Source of the DNA: Allochromatium humboldtianum
GTDB taxonomy: Bacteria; Pseudomonadota; Gammaproteobacteria; Chromatiales; Chromatiaceae
DNA: 64,000 bases
NCBI RefSeq assembly: GCF_013385175.1
Contig: NZ_JABZEO010000007.1
Span: 1-64,000 of the forward strand
Direction: 5' to 3'
The notes under the pieces were generated by a model that searched no databases, was not told where the DNA came from, and saw only the letters and a program-made list of their open reading frames with translations. Every line of letters begins with the position of its first letter. Positions within the stretch are counted from its first letter, which is position 1. Position numbers and translations under genes: made by a program. Shown piece after piece: positions 8,219-17,021 of this stretch.

Positions 8219-9385
8219 CTATTCGGTAGACGCAACGCTATAGGACCGATGACGCGGCCCCAGGTTTTGCAACAGGTCGTCGAGTCCCGCACGCGGGGTT
8301 TCGTGACAGACGATGATCCGCGCATAGTCGCCGGGGTCGACATTGTAGAGATAGTTACGGATCCCTTCGCCGTAATTATCCGCGAAGACGCGCCGAGACC
8401 CAACATCGGCGCCGAGCAGGATCGGCGAGCGACTGGTGGCCTGGACCGCGACCCTGAAGCCCAGTGCTTCCAGCCCCAGCCCGACGCGGAAAGCGAGATG
8501 CATGAACTCGCCGGTACCCAGAACCAGGATCGAATCGCCCGCTTGCAGGCCCTCGGACAGATGCTCCAGATCGGCGTGCGGCACGTGGATCGACTGTTCG
8601 ATGCCGAACCGGCCCAGATCCTCAGCAAGCTGGTGTGGTGCACGTCGGTTGTCGCCGACGGCGGACGGCGGCTCGTCGGTGGACCAGGACGCGGCCGGCT
8701 CGAAGGCGAATTCACCATGCAGCGCGGCCACGCACTCGACCGGCAATCCCAAGCGTGCGGAGAAACGCGCCGCGCTGTCGGCGCCGCCGAACTGAGTGAT
8801 GGCGACGAAGTGGATGCGCTCGATTTTAGGATTGAGGCGTCGATAGGACTCGACCAGATTGCATAGGGTATTGCCGGTGCTGATCTCGTCGTCGATCAGT
8901 ACCAGCTCGCGCGCCGACTCGAAGCGCGCTCGTAACTCGGGCCGGGTCGGGGCATAGAGCAACTGGTCGGGCGCGTGACAATGCGCCTCCTGGAAGTCGA
9001 GCGCCGTGCGCCCGTCGATCCGGTAGCGGGTCGAATGGATGAAGAGCGCCTCGGTCTCGGGCCGCTGCTCGAGCACCGACTCGAATACGCCCTGCCCCAG
9101 CCCGGTCGCGGTCTCGGCCATGGCGACGAACAGACAGGGGCCGGCGCCCAGGTCGAGCCGGCCGGCCAGATGGGCATGGATCTCAAGCATCCGCGTCGGC
9201 GTGACCGGCCAATGCTTGCCGAGCACCTTGCTCAGGAACAGAAAGCCGCGCTTGCGATTGTGACGCGCGGCGAATCCGCACAACTCATCCAACTCGAAGG
9301 CCGACTCATGGACCCGCACGCGCAACGTGCCCGTGTCCAGTCTGACCGCGCGCTCGGTCAGATCGACGACATCCTTCTTGGTCAC
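8219..9385 (-). CDS. Ter-linked PRTase_2/TRSP protein
   Basis: 388 residues. An N-terminal phosphoribosyltransferase fold contains the PRPP-binding motif LVLIDDEISTGNTLCN (about 155-170), the DD..STGNT form of the type I PRTase loop. The remaining C-terminal portion matches the TRSP domain that always follows this PRTase in Ter operons, with SILVLGTGEFMHLAFRVG near residue 285. It is predicted to make or use a ribosyl-linked metabolite together with the ATP-grasp, StiP-like, HAD and CitE-like proteins of the same operon. No enzyme activity is established for the family to my knowledge. The GTG start overlaps the ATP-grasp stop (GTGA), implying coupling. Confidence 0.78.
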   Translation of the reverse strand: MTKKDVVDLTERAVRLDTGTLRVRVHESAFELDELCGFAARHNRKRGFLFLSKVLGKHWPVTPTRMLEIHAHLAGRLDLGAGPCLFVAMAETATGLGQGVFESVLEQRPETEALFIHSTRYRIDGRTALDFQEAHCHAPDQLLYAPTRPELRARFESARELVLIDDEISTGNTLCNLVESYRRLNPKIERIHFVAITQFGGADSAARFSARLGLPVECVAALHGEFAFEPAASWSTDEPPSAVGDNRRAPHQLAEDLGRFGIEQSIHVPHADLEHLSEGLQAGDSILVLGTGEFMHLAFRVGLGLEALGFRVAVQATSRSPILLGADVGSRRVFADNYGEGIRNYLYNVDPGDYARIIVCHETPRAGLDDLLQNLGPRHRSYSVASTE

Positions 9386-10422
9386 GCGGCGACCTCATGG
9401 CGTTCGTACTGTGCGACCTCCAGGACCGTCATTTCGGGCGCCAGCCTTGGAGCGTCCTGATAGTCCTGATCGGTGAACCCCCGGATCAGGCCACACAGCG
9501 CCAGATAGGGCAGATTGAGTCCGGCCGCGCCCGTGTAGCCGATACCGCCGGCGAAACGCGGGTTGACCTCCAGCAGACGCGGGCCATGAGGCCCCTCGCG
9601 AAACTGGACGTTGAAGAGTCCGGTCAGACCAAAGCGCTCGGTCAGTTCGGACGCCGCCTGGGTCAGGTCAGGTCGCGCGACGATCTGCTGACCATAGGCG
9701 CCGCCTGCGGCCTTGCGCCGTTGGGTCAGGGCGATCAGGCGCCGGCCATCGCCGACGGCATCCAGGCTGTATTCATCGCCCGCGAGATATTCCATCAGCA
9801 GCCAGGTCTCATCGGGCGGGGTGCGCGCGAGAAGCTGGCGCAGACAGCCGAGCTGGATACTGTAGAGCCCATCATGCGCCAGACCATCGAGTCCCGCGTG
9901 TCCCTCCCGGATGACGCGAAAGCCGGTGCCGTTCACCCCCTTGGCCGGCTTGATGCACAGCACCTCATGGGTGAAGCGCAGTCGCTCGTAGGCCGACTCG
10001 AACTCCGCCGCCGTGCGAAAGGGGATGGTCTCGGGCGTGGGGATGTGGAACCGGCTCGCTTCGAGCGAGAAGCGTGCCTTGTCGTGCAAACGCTCCAGAG
10101 ACTCGGGTGCGGCCACCGACAGCAGTTGCACACCGATGGCGGCGAAGCGCTCGCGCTGCTCGGCCAGCAGCCGCGCCTCCTTGCCAGGCCAGAGCACGTC
10201 GATGTGGCGCTCGCGGCAGAAATCCACACAGAAGTCGACATAGTCCGCACCGCTCAGCCCGGCCGGCTCCAGGGCGTGCTCGTGCGCCGGCACGAAGCCC
10301 GGAAAGCTCGGCTCGGGGTGGGTGCAGACCAGATGGAACTCGCCCGCCGCGTCGCCCCGACGGATGAGGTCGAGGACGGCGCGGACGTTCGAGAAAGTGC
10401 GGTTGAACCAGACGCGGGTCAT
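9382..10422 (-). CDS. Ter-linked ATP-grasp ligase
   Basis: 346 residues. An ATP-grasp enzyme of the carbamoyl-phosphate-synthase/biotin-carboxylase-like group. Visible features are CIKPAKGVNGTGFRV (ATP lysine and glycine loop, mid protein), LLMEYLAGDEYSLD (adenine-binding strand) and LLEVNPRFAGGIG (magnesium-binding Glu/Asn). It probably ligates an amine or acyl group to the metabolite built by the Ter module. The start is set by a near-perfect AAGGAGG just before the ATG at 10422. The GTG at 10452, which overlaps the serB stop, would add ten basic residues. Either way the gene is tightly coupled to serB. Confidence 0.78.
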   Translation of the reverse strand: MTRVWFNRTFSNVRAVLDLIRRGDAAGEFHLVCTHPEPSFPGFVPAHEHALEPAGLSGADYVDFCVDFCRERHIDVLWPGKEARLLAEQRERFAAIGVQLLSVAAPESLERLHDKARFSLEASRFHIPTPETIPFRTAAEFESAYERLRFTHEVLCIKPAKGVNGTGFRVIREGHAGLDGLAHDGLYSIQLGCLRQLLARTPPDETWLLMEYLAGDEYSLDAVGDGRRLIALTQRRKAAGGAYGQQIVARPDLTQAASELTERFGLTGLFNVQFREGPHGPRLLEVNPRFAGGIGYTGAAGLNLPYLALCGLIRGFTDQDYQDAPRLAPEMTVLEVAQYERHEVAA

Positions 10423-10448
10423 ACGCCTCCTTCGAGCGGGGTCACTCA

Positions 10449-11669
10449 TCACGCCAACGCCTCGACGTCCCGGTCGCGCATACCGAGCAGATAGAGGATG
10501 GCGTCGAGTCCGACCGTGGCGATGGCGTGGCGCGCCTGTTCGGTGACGATGGGCTTGGCGTGGAAGGCAATACCGAGTCCGGCGATGGCCAGCATCGGCA
10601 GGTCATTGGCGCCGTCGCCGACCGCGATCACCTGCTCCAACCGGATACCCTCGCGCGCGGCGATCTCGCGCAACAGTTCGGCCTTGCGCGCGCCGTCGAC
10701 GATCTCGCCGCTGACCTCCCCTGTGAGCTTGCCGTCTCTGAATTCGAGCCGGTTGGCGTGAACGTAGTCGATGCCGAATCGCCGTTGCAGATGCTCGGCG
10801 AAATAGGTGAAGCCGCCGGAGAGGATCGCGACCTTGTAACCGAGCCGCTTGAGCGTGGCGATGAGCCGGTCGGCGCCCTCGGTGATCGGCAGACGCTCGG
10901 CGATTCCGGCCAGTACGGATTCGTCCAGTCCCTTGAGCAACGCCATGCGTCGGCGAAAACTCTCCTTGAAGTCCAACTCGCCGCGCATCGCTGCCTCGGT
11001 GATGGCCGCGACCTCGGCGCCCACGCCCGCCGCCGCCGCCAGCTCGTCGATGACCTCGGTTTGGATGAGGGTCGAATCCATGTCGAAGCACACCAGCCGC
11101 CGGTTGCGGCGGAAGATGTCGTCCTCCTGGACCGAGATGTCGACGTCCAGCACCCGCCCGAGCGCCAGCAGGGCGCCATGCAGCTCGGTCAGGTCGGGCA
11201 CGGCGCCGCGCACCGAGAGCTCCACCGAGGCCAGCGCCGCCGGCAGACGCTCGCGCCGCGAGATGCGCCCGGTCAGACGCGCGATGCGGTCGACGTTCAG
11301 ACCGCGCTCGGCGACCACGGCCGAGACACGGGCGATGTGCTCGGCCTCGATCTCGCGTCCGACCAGGGTCAGGATATGGCGCGGCTGGCCCTGCTCGTGC
11401 ACCCAGCCTTCGTAGTCATCGGCCGCGATCGGCGTAAAACGGATGTCGAGCCCCAGGGTATGGGCGCTGAACAGCAGTTCCTTGAACACCCCGCAGTCAC
11501 TCCCCGTCCGGGGCAGCTCGACCATCAGACCCAGCGCCAGAGCGTTGTGGATGGTCGACTGGCCGATGTCGAGGATCGGCACATCATAGCGAGCAAGGAT
11601 GGCGGTCAGGGCCGCTGTGATGCCGGGACGATCCTCACCGGTGACGTTGATCAGGACGATTTCGCTCAT
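10449..11669 (-). CDS. serB: Phosphoserine phosphatase SerB
   Basis: 406 residues. Two ACT-type regulatory regions occupy about 1-170. They are followed by the HAD catalytic domain with CFDMDSTLI (nucleophile Asp196, Asp198), a four-helix cap, AILSGGFTYF and the C-terminal VGDGANDLPML magnesium-binding motif. It catalyses the last step of serine biosynthesis. The ATG at 11669 begins the conserved MSEIVLINVTGEDRPGI and is preferred to the upstream in-frame TTG. It is the last step before the Ter module on the same strand and overlaps the possible GTG start of the ATP-grasp gene. Only 8 bases separate it from the collar-domain gene upstream, so all of these may be one transcript. Confidence 0.92.
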   Translation of the reverse strand: MSEIVLINVTGEDRPGITAALTAILARYDVPILDIGQSTIHNALALGLMVELPRTGSDCGVFKELLFSAHTLGLDIRFTPIAADDYEGWVHEQGQPRHILTLVGREIEAEHIARVSAVVAERGLNVDRIARLTGRISRRERLPAALASVELSVRGAVPDLTELHGALLALGRVLDVDISVQEDDIFRRNRRLVCFDMDSTLIQTEVIDELAAAAGVGAEVAAITEAAMRGELDFKESFRRRMALLKGLDESVLAGIAERLPITEGADRLIATLKRLGYKVAILSGGFTYFAEHLQRRFGIDYVHANRLEFRDGKLTGEVSGEIVDGARKAELLREIAAREGIRLEQVIAVGDGANDLPMLAIAGLGIAFHAKPIVTEQARHAIATVGLDAILYLLGMRDRDVEALA

Positions 11670-11677
11670 CGCACGGT

Positions 11678-12256
11678 TTACCAAGGCCGCGATGGATAGA
11701 TACCGCGCAACGCAATGCAGTAGCGTACTCCAAGATAGGGATCGCGGATGGAAACGGGCTGATTGCCGCCACTCTGCGCGACCGAAACCTGGGAGGCCAT
11801 GACGCTCGCACCGTCGCTATCCTTGGCGCCATGAGAGTTCAGCGCCGTCTCGATCACGACATCGGTGGCGGAGACTGTTGCGGTCGTGCCGGGCAACTGG
11901 CTTGAGGTGAGGATCACCGTTTCGGCGCCTCCCATCTGCCCTTGGTCGATACGGTTGAGTCCCGGCCCCTGGCCGATATGCACCGGCGCGCGGCTGCGAA
12001 GATCGGGAAGGGCGAACATTGCAGTACAGTCGCCGCCGTAGGTACAGCCAAGCAGCGAAAAGAGGGCTTCGTTGCCCCTGATGTTCAGTCGTTGTCCATT
12101 AGCCTCTGCATAGCCATCGGGACAGTAGGTTGATGCAAGAATGCAGACCGACCCAATGTAGGCATCGCTGTAACTATCGGGACAAGCCAGCAGCGGCGGC
12201 GCGGCCAGTGCCCCGGCCAGTGCCAGAGCGAGTGTCTTTGCAGTCAGCCTAGACAT
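11678..12256 (-). CDS. Secreted tail-collar-domain (MdpB-like) protein A
   Basis: 192 residues. A signal peptide ends near Cys25 (LALAGALAAPPLLAC). A phage-tail-collar domain of the microcystin-dependent-protein type follows, with CPDGYAEANGQ, FALPDLRSRAPVHIGQGPG, GGAETVILTSSQLPGTT and the C-terminal GVRYCIAL. Cysteines 25, 38 and 45 are shared with the paralogue at 13125. An extra pair, Cys71 and Cys77, replaces Asn and Gly of the paralogue and could form an additional disulfide. Such stand-alone collar proteins are common in bacteria outside prophages, with no settled role. A GGAG sequence 8 bases before the ATG supports this start. It lies directly upstream of serB. Lipoprotein processing at Cys25 is possible but the lipobox is poor. 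Confidence 0.8.
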   Translation of the reverse strand: MSRLTAKTLALALAGALAAPPLLACPDSYSDAYIGSVCILASTYCPDGYAEANGQRLNIRGNEALFSLLGCTYGGDCTAMFALPDLRSRAPVHIGQGPGLNRIDQGQMGGAETVILTSSQLPGTTATVSATDVVIETALNSHGAKDSDGASVMASQVSVAQSGGNQPVSIRDPYLGVRYCIALRGIYPSRPW

Positions 12257-12442
12257 GACGAGTCTCCGAGTCAGTATGAATGAGGGCAGGAACACCGATC
12301 CGAGCCTGGATCGCTTCGACTCGCCATTCTTCGTCGCGCGGTCATGGCTTGTCAAACCGCCGACACTGGCGCTTTCCGATTCGATGGTGGCGCGCTAGGA
12401 TGCGTTTTGCACAGTCAAGACCCATCACTTCGGGAGACATCG

Positions 12443-13105
12443 ATGACGATCAGTAGAACCATTGCCGGCCTTGTGTGCGGCTCACTTCTCATCCTGAATT
12501 CGGCTCAAACAGTCGGCGCCCAAGGCGCGACTGTCGATTGGAGCGGCGCCTATGTGGGCGCGCATCTCGGGCCGATGTGGGGAAGCGCCGATTACAGCGA
12601 GCGCCACGAGCCTGTCTACGCCCGCGATGCCGACATCGATGGATTCAACGGCGGCTTGCTTGCCGGCTACAACCTTCAGACAGGCGATCTGGTCTATGGC
12701 ATCGAGGTCGATCTGGGCTTCGCCGATGTCAGCGCCAAGGCTGATCGCGGTGCGCTGCATAACAATTATTCAGCCTTCAAACTCGACTTCAACAGCCATG
12801 CGCGCCTGCGTTTCGGTCTGGCCTCGGACCGGATGCTGTTCTATGTCGCCGGCGGTCTGGCCATGGCCAACTTGACCGTGAACGATGTCGACCCCGGCTG
12901 GGGTGAGGACGAATCGAGCCATGTCGGCTGGACACTGGGCGCCGGCGTCGAGCGTGTCGTCATGGATCGGCTGTCACTGCGACTCGAATATCTCTACGAC
13001 AACTATGGCAGCCAGGATTACCGACTGCGCGGCGATGGCTCCTACGACGGCGAGGTCGACCTCTCGGCACATACGATGCGAGCGGCTATTTCTTATCGAT
13101 TCTGA
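12443..13105 (+). CDS. Outer-membrane beta-barrel (Omp25/OmpA-like) protein
   Basis: 220 residues. A signal peptide ends around residue 27 (TVGAQGA). Alternating amphipathic strands of an eight-stranded barrel follow, beginning WSGAYVGAHLG and ending with LSAHTMRAAISYRF. A terminal Phe is the usual BAM recognition signal. Strands such as GGLLAGYNLQTG, SHARLRFGLA and RLSLRLEYLYDNYG are typical of the Omp_b-brl porin-like family of proteobacteria. The true start follows GGGAG at 12443. The function is unknown; it is likely a small structural or adhesive outer-membrane protein. It sits 19 bases upstream of the second collar-domain gene, so the two are probably co-transcribed. Both are divergent from collar protein A. 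Confidence 0.78.
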   Translation: MTISRTIAGLVCGSLLILNSAQTVGAQGATVDWSGAYVGAHLGPMWGSADYSERHEPVYARDADIDGFNGGLLAGYNLQTGDLVYGIEVDLGFADVSAKADRGALHNNYSAFKLDFNSHARLRFGLASDRMLFYVAGGLAMANLTVNDVDPGWGEDESSHVGWTLGAGVERVVMDRLSLRLEYLYDNYGSQDYRLRGDGSYDGEVDLSAHTMRAAISYRF

Positions 13106-13124
13106 TATCGAGGGCGCATTCCCC

Positions 13125-13697
13125 ATGTTCAAACACGCCGGAAAGACCCTTCTCGCCACGCTCCTGGGCTTGACGCCCGCGATGCCGGCACTGGCTTGCA
13201 GTAGCGAGTCCTACATCGGCTCAGTCTGTATCGTCGCCTTCGGGTTCTGCCCTCAGGGGTATGCCGAGGCGAACGGACAGCTACTGCCGATCTCGCAAAA
13301 TACCGCCCTGTTCTCTCTCCTCGGCAACTACTATGGCGGCGATGGCCGCAGTAATTTTGCGCTACCCGATCTGCGCGGACGCACGCCAGTGCATGTCGGT
13401 CAGGGGCCGGGACTGGCGAATTGGATCGAACTCGCCAGCCAGGGAGGCGCGGAAACGGTGACTCTCACCCCAAGCCAATTACCCGGCACGACGACCTCCG
13501 TCACGGCGACCGATGTCGTGATCGACATGGCACAGGATCCCCACGGCGCCAAGGATGGCGGAAGCGCCGCGAGCGTTACGGCCTCACGTGTCTCAGTGGC
13601 ACTGACCGGCGCGAATCAGCCGGTCTCCATCCGCGATCCCTATCTTGGGATGCGTTACTGCATCGCGTTGCAGGGCTATTATCCACCACGCCCCTGA
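13125..13697 (+). CDS. Secreted tail-collar-domain (MdpB-like) protein B
   Basis: 190 residues, a clear paralogue of the minus-strand protein at 11678-12256. It has a signal peptide (GLTPAMPALAC, cleavage near 24/25), then CPQGYAEANGQ, FALPDLRGRTPVHVGQGPG, GGAETVTLTPSQLPGTT and SIRDPYLGMRYCIAL. Cysteines 25, 35 and 42 and one near the end are shared with protein A. The two share most of the core but differ in the loop around residues 65-80. Collar domains trimerise in phage tail fibres. Here the signal peptide and the outer-membrane neighbour suggest an extracellular or surface role, not a phage one. It is probably co-expressed with the barrel protein. Confidence 0.8.
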   Translation: MFKHAGKTLLATLLGLTPAMPALACSSESYIGSVCIVAFGFCPQGYAEANGQLLPISQNTALFSLLGNYYGGDGRSNFALPDLRGRTPVHVGQGPGLANWIELASQGGAETVTLTPSQLPGTTTSVTATDVVIDMAQDPHGAKDGGSAASVTASRVSVALTGANQPVSIRDPYLGMRYCIALQGYYPPRP

Positions 13698-13727
13698 GAT
13701 CGTCTCAAGCCTGCCAAACCGGGGAGG

Positions 13728-15077
13728 TTACTCCCCGGCGATCGTCATGCGGTCGATCAGCCAGGAGCCGGTGCGGGTGCTGCCCGGAAAGTCGCAGTCG
13801 TTGCCGACCGCCACCAGTCCGGCGAACATCTGCTTGAGATTGCCGGCGATGGTGATCTCCTCGACCGGATACTGGATCTCGCCGTTCTCGACCCAGAAGC
13901 CGGAGGCGCCGCGCGAGTAGTCGCCCGTGACCGGGTTGACGCCGTGGCCCATGAGTTCAGTGACCATCAGGCCCGTACCCATCTCGCGCAGGAGTGCGGC
14001 GCGGTCCAGCTCACCCATCTCGATGGTGAGATTGCGCACCCCGCCGGCATTGCCCGTGGTCGGCATCCCGAGCCGGCAGCCCGAATAGGTGTCGAGCACA
14101 TAGGTCTGGAGCACGCCGTCGCGCACCAGATCCTTGGCGCGCGTGGCCACACCGTCGCCGTCGTAGGGCGCGCTGGACAGGCCGCGCAACAGATGCGGCT
14201 GCTCGTGGATGCGCACGAACTCGGGGAAGATGCGCTTACCGAGATGATCGAGCAGGAAGCTGGAGCGCCGGTAGAGGCTGGCGCCATTGATGGCCGAGAC
14301 CAGACTGCGCAAGAGTCCGGTCGCCACCTCGGCACGGAACAGCACAGGCGCTTCACGGGTACCGAGCCGACGCGCACCGAGACGCGCCACGGTCCGTTCG
14401 GCCGCCCGTTCGCCGACCGAGCGCGCCGAGTCCAGATCAGTGGCGGCGCGCGCGGTGGTCCACCAGTAATCGCGCTGCATCAGCTCCCCATCCTGACCGA
14501 TGACGGCGCAGTTGAGACTGTGGCGCGTGGTCGGATAGCCGCCGAGGAAGCCGTGACTGTTGCCGGCGACATGGATGCCGAGATGGGTCGAGAGGCTCGC
14601 GCCTTCGGAATTGACGATGCGCGGATCATGGGTGCGTGCGGCGTCCTCGCAGGCGATGGCCAGTTCGATCGCCTGCTCGACCTCGATCGCCCAGGGATGG
14701 CAGAGATCCAGATCCGGGATCTCGGTGGCCATGAGTTCGGGCGGGGCCAGATGGGCGCAGGGGTCGTCCTGGGTGTGCTGGGCGATGGCGCGCGCGGCGC
14801 TGACGGCATCACGCACGGCGGTCGGGCTGAGATCCGAGGTGCTGGCCGAGCCCTTGCGGTGGCCGAAATAGAGCGTGACGCCCAGACCATTGTCGCGCGT
14901 ATGTTCGACCGTCTCGACCTCGCCGAGCCGCACCGCGACCTCCAGCCCGGCGCTGCCGCCGACCGAAGCCTCGGCGGCGCTCGCGCCCTGGCGTTTGGCC
15001 TCTTTCAGCAGGTCTTCGATGATCTGTTGCAGCCGGGCCAGACGCTCGGCGGTGTCCTCTGTGGTCAGAATGGGCAT
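13728..15077 (-). CDS. pmbA: PmbA/TldE protease subunit
   Basis: 449 residues, the length of E. coli PmbA (450). PmbA forms a complex with the metallopeptidase TldD. The pair degrades unfolded leader peptides and the CcdA antitoxin and matures microcin B17-like peptides. Conserved segments are present: TLYFGHRKGSASTSD, ANGHGFLG-like AGNSHGFLGGYPTTRHS, LDTYSGCRLGMPTTGNAGG and MGHGVNPVTGDYSRGASGFWVENGEI. It lacks the TldD zinc motif, as expected for the PmbA subunit. The frame is open upstream to 15287, but the family start MPILTTED at 15077 is preferred. tldD is not in the window. It is divergent from the secreted unknown protein at 15253. Confidence 0.92.
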   Translation of the reverse strand: MPILTTEDTAERLARLQQIIEDLLKEAKRQGASAAEASVGGSAGLEVAVRLGEVETVEHTRDNGLGVTLYFGHRKGSASTSDLSPTAVRDAVSAARAIAQHTQDDPCAHLAPPELMATEIPDLDLCHPWAIEVEQAIELAIACEDAARTHDPRIVNSEGASLSTHLGIHVAGNSHGFLGGYPTTRHSLNCAVIGQDGELMQRDYWWTTARAATDLDSARSVGERAAERTVARLGARRLGTREAPVLFRAEVATGLLRSLVSAINGASLYRRSSFLLDHLGKRIFPEFVRIHEQPHLLRGLSSAPYDGDGVATRAKDLVRDGVLQTYVLDTYSGCRLGMPTTGNAGGVRNLTIEMGELDRAALLREMGTGLMVTELMGHGVNPVTGDYSRGASGFWVENGEIQYPVEEITIAGNLKQMFAGLVAVGNDCDFPGSTRTGSWLIDRMTIAGE

Positions 15078-15252
15078 GATACGGTCTGTGTCTCGGCTGG
15101 GATTCGGATCAGCGGGGTAGCGTCGTCGGTGGTCGCTGGGACATGATAGCAGTTCGATTCGGAAAATCCGTATCCGGTTCGGGCATCCCATGGTTGGCCT
15201 GACGATCCCGTCGAACAGGCGATGCCGGTCCCGTTTCGATCTGAGGAGATCC

Positions 15253-16929
15253 ATGATGAAACTGTCGGATTCGATCGCTCGATGCATCCGGACGCCGGTC
15301 CGGAACGCGGTTTGGCGGACGGCCCTGGCGCGGTCCGGTATCCTGGCGGCACTGGGGTTGACCTTGGCCCAGGCTCAGGCAGAGGTCGTCGCGCCCTGCG
15401 CGGATGCCTGCCGCTTCGAGGTCGGCGTGTCCGAGTCGCGCTGCCGACTCTGGGAGGCGTCCGGCGGCGGCTGGATCTCGAACCTGGACGATGGCGCCGG
15501 CCAATTGCACAACCGGGCACGCCATCACACCGCCTGGCTGAACCGCTGGATGATGCCCGCCGGCGGGGTCATGGCGGCCGAATTCACCGACGAGACACTG
15601 AGCGCGATCCGCTCCTATGGCGGACGGCGTGATTCGCCGATCTGGACCGGCAGCTATCTGGCCGCCGAGGCCCTGCGCTTCATGACCACGGGCGCGCCCG
15701 ACGCCGAGCGCGCCCTGCGCGAGACGGTCGCGACCCTGCACCGCTGGTGGGCCATCTCGGGCGATCGCGGCTATCTGGCCCGCTACGCCGCGCCCGCCGA
15801 CAGCCCCGAGCCGATCCTGGCGCTGTTGAGTGCCGACGACCCGGAGGTGCATCGGGACGTGCTCTACGAGAACCGGCTCTGGCACTGGCGCGGCAACATC
15901 AGCCGCGACCAGTACCAGGGACTCATGCTCGGCTATTCCCTCGCCTACGAGGCGACCCGCAGTCCGGCACTGCGCGAGACCATCCGGGCCGATGTGGTGC
16001 GCTTCGTCGAGCAGCTCATGGAGAGCGAGAACCAGCCGGTGCGCGCGCGCGTCCAGGGCACGACCGTCAGTCAGGACATCCGCATCCCCTATGCCGTCTT
16101 CAGCCGCGCCGACGCGCCGGGTGGGATACCGACCCTGACGCTGCGGCTCACCCCCTTCGACGCCGCCGGCGAGGGGGTGCTGTTCTTCTCGCCGAACACG
16201 GCCGATCTGATCCGTCAACTACCGAGCTTCGGCGCCTTCCCGGACCAGTATCAGCCGACCCAGGCGATTCAGCTCGGCGCCATCTTCCGCGTGGCGCTCC
16301 AGGTCACGGAGGGCGTGCCCGAATATGCCGAGCGCCGGCGTGTCATCGCCGAGCACTACGCGCGTCAGGCCGACAGCTGGCTCGGCATCGCCGAGCGCTG
16401 GCGCAACACCAACCGTTGCGACTCGGGCTATTTCGGGCTGAACATCGGGTTCATGCCGCTCTACAACTGGACACGGCTGGAGACGGATCAGGCACGCAAG
16501 GAACGTTTGCAACGCGCCGTGCTGCGCGACGCACTCTGGGCCGAGGTCGCCGACCACAAGAACGTCTTCTTCGCCTTCATCTATGCCGCACTGGCGCCGA
16601 CGGAAGACGAAGTCCAGCCCGTGATCGACGCCCATGTGGAACAACTGGCACGCTTCAGCGCCGCGCCCAACCTGTCGCGCCCGATCGATCTGCGCGGCCG
16701 CTACCCGGAGAATCCACGCTGCCCCGGAATCTCGGCCGAGGCCGTGAACGTCGACGAGCGACCGGCGGCATCCTTCACCTGGGAACGCCATCCCTGGAAG
16801 CTCCAGGAGGCCGGGACGCCCAACATGACCTATGGCGGAGTCGACTATCTGCTCGCCTACTGGATGGGACGTCATCACGGCTTCATCGCCGACGACGCGC
16901 CTGAGACCTGTCTGCTCTGGAAACGCTGA
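15253..16929 (+). CDS. Large secreted protein of unknown function
   Basis: 558 residues. A long signal peptide (about 1-43) has a basic n-region and the hydrophobic core ILAALGLTLAQAQA. The mature protein starts with a cysteine-rich stretch (CADACRFEVGVSESRC). The body is rich in Trp, Tyr and acidic helices (for example WLNRWMMPAGGVMAAEF, TGSYLAAEALRFMT, GYSLAYEA), which suggests an alpha/alpha-toroid fold like those of some glycan-active enzymes. The family is not one I can name and I assign no activity. GAGGAG precedes tandem ATG codons at 15253 and 15256, and either may be used. It is divergent from pmbA and precedes the GH3 island by 92 bases on the same strand, so partial co-expression is possible. 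Confidence 0.6.
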   Translation: MMKLSDSIARCIRTPVRNAVWRTALARSGILAALGLTLAQAQAEVVAPCADACRFEVGVSESRCRLWEASGGGWISNLDDGAGQLHNRARHHTAWLNRWMMPAGGVMAAEFTDETLSAIRSYGGRRDSPIWTGSYLAAEALRFMTTGAPDAERALRETVATLHRWWAISGDRGYLARYAAPADSPEPILALLSADDPEVHRDVLYENRLWHWRGNISRDQYQGLMLGYSLAYEATRSPALRETIRADVVRFVEQLMESENQPVRARVQGTTVSQDIRIPYAVFSRADAPGGIPTLTLRLTPFDAAGEGVLFFSPNTADLIRQLPSFGAFPDQYQPTQAIQLGAIFRVALQVTEGVPEYAERRRVIAEHYARQADSWLGIAERWRNTNRCDSGYFGLNIGFMPLYNWTRLETDQARKERLQRAVLRDALWAEVADHKNVFFAFIYAALAPTEDEVQPVIDAHVEQLARFSAAPNLSRPIDLRGRYPENPRCPGISAEAVNVDERPAASFTWERHPWKLQEAGTPNMTYGGVDYLLAYWMGRHHGFIADDAPETCLLWKR

Positions 16930-17021
16930 TCGGGCCGTGATCCTTTTGCGATCCAGTGCACGAAATACAGACGCGGACTTGCGTTACATTGACGCTCCGT
17001 CGACCGAGTGAGTGAGGAACC

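Noticed and set aside
11678-13697. Prophage remnant suggested by collar domains
   Set aside because: No integrase, portal, capsid or other tail gene is nearby. Both proteins carry signal peptides, unlike phage collar proteins.
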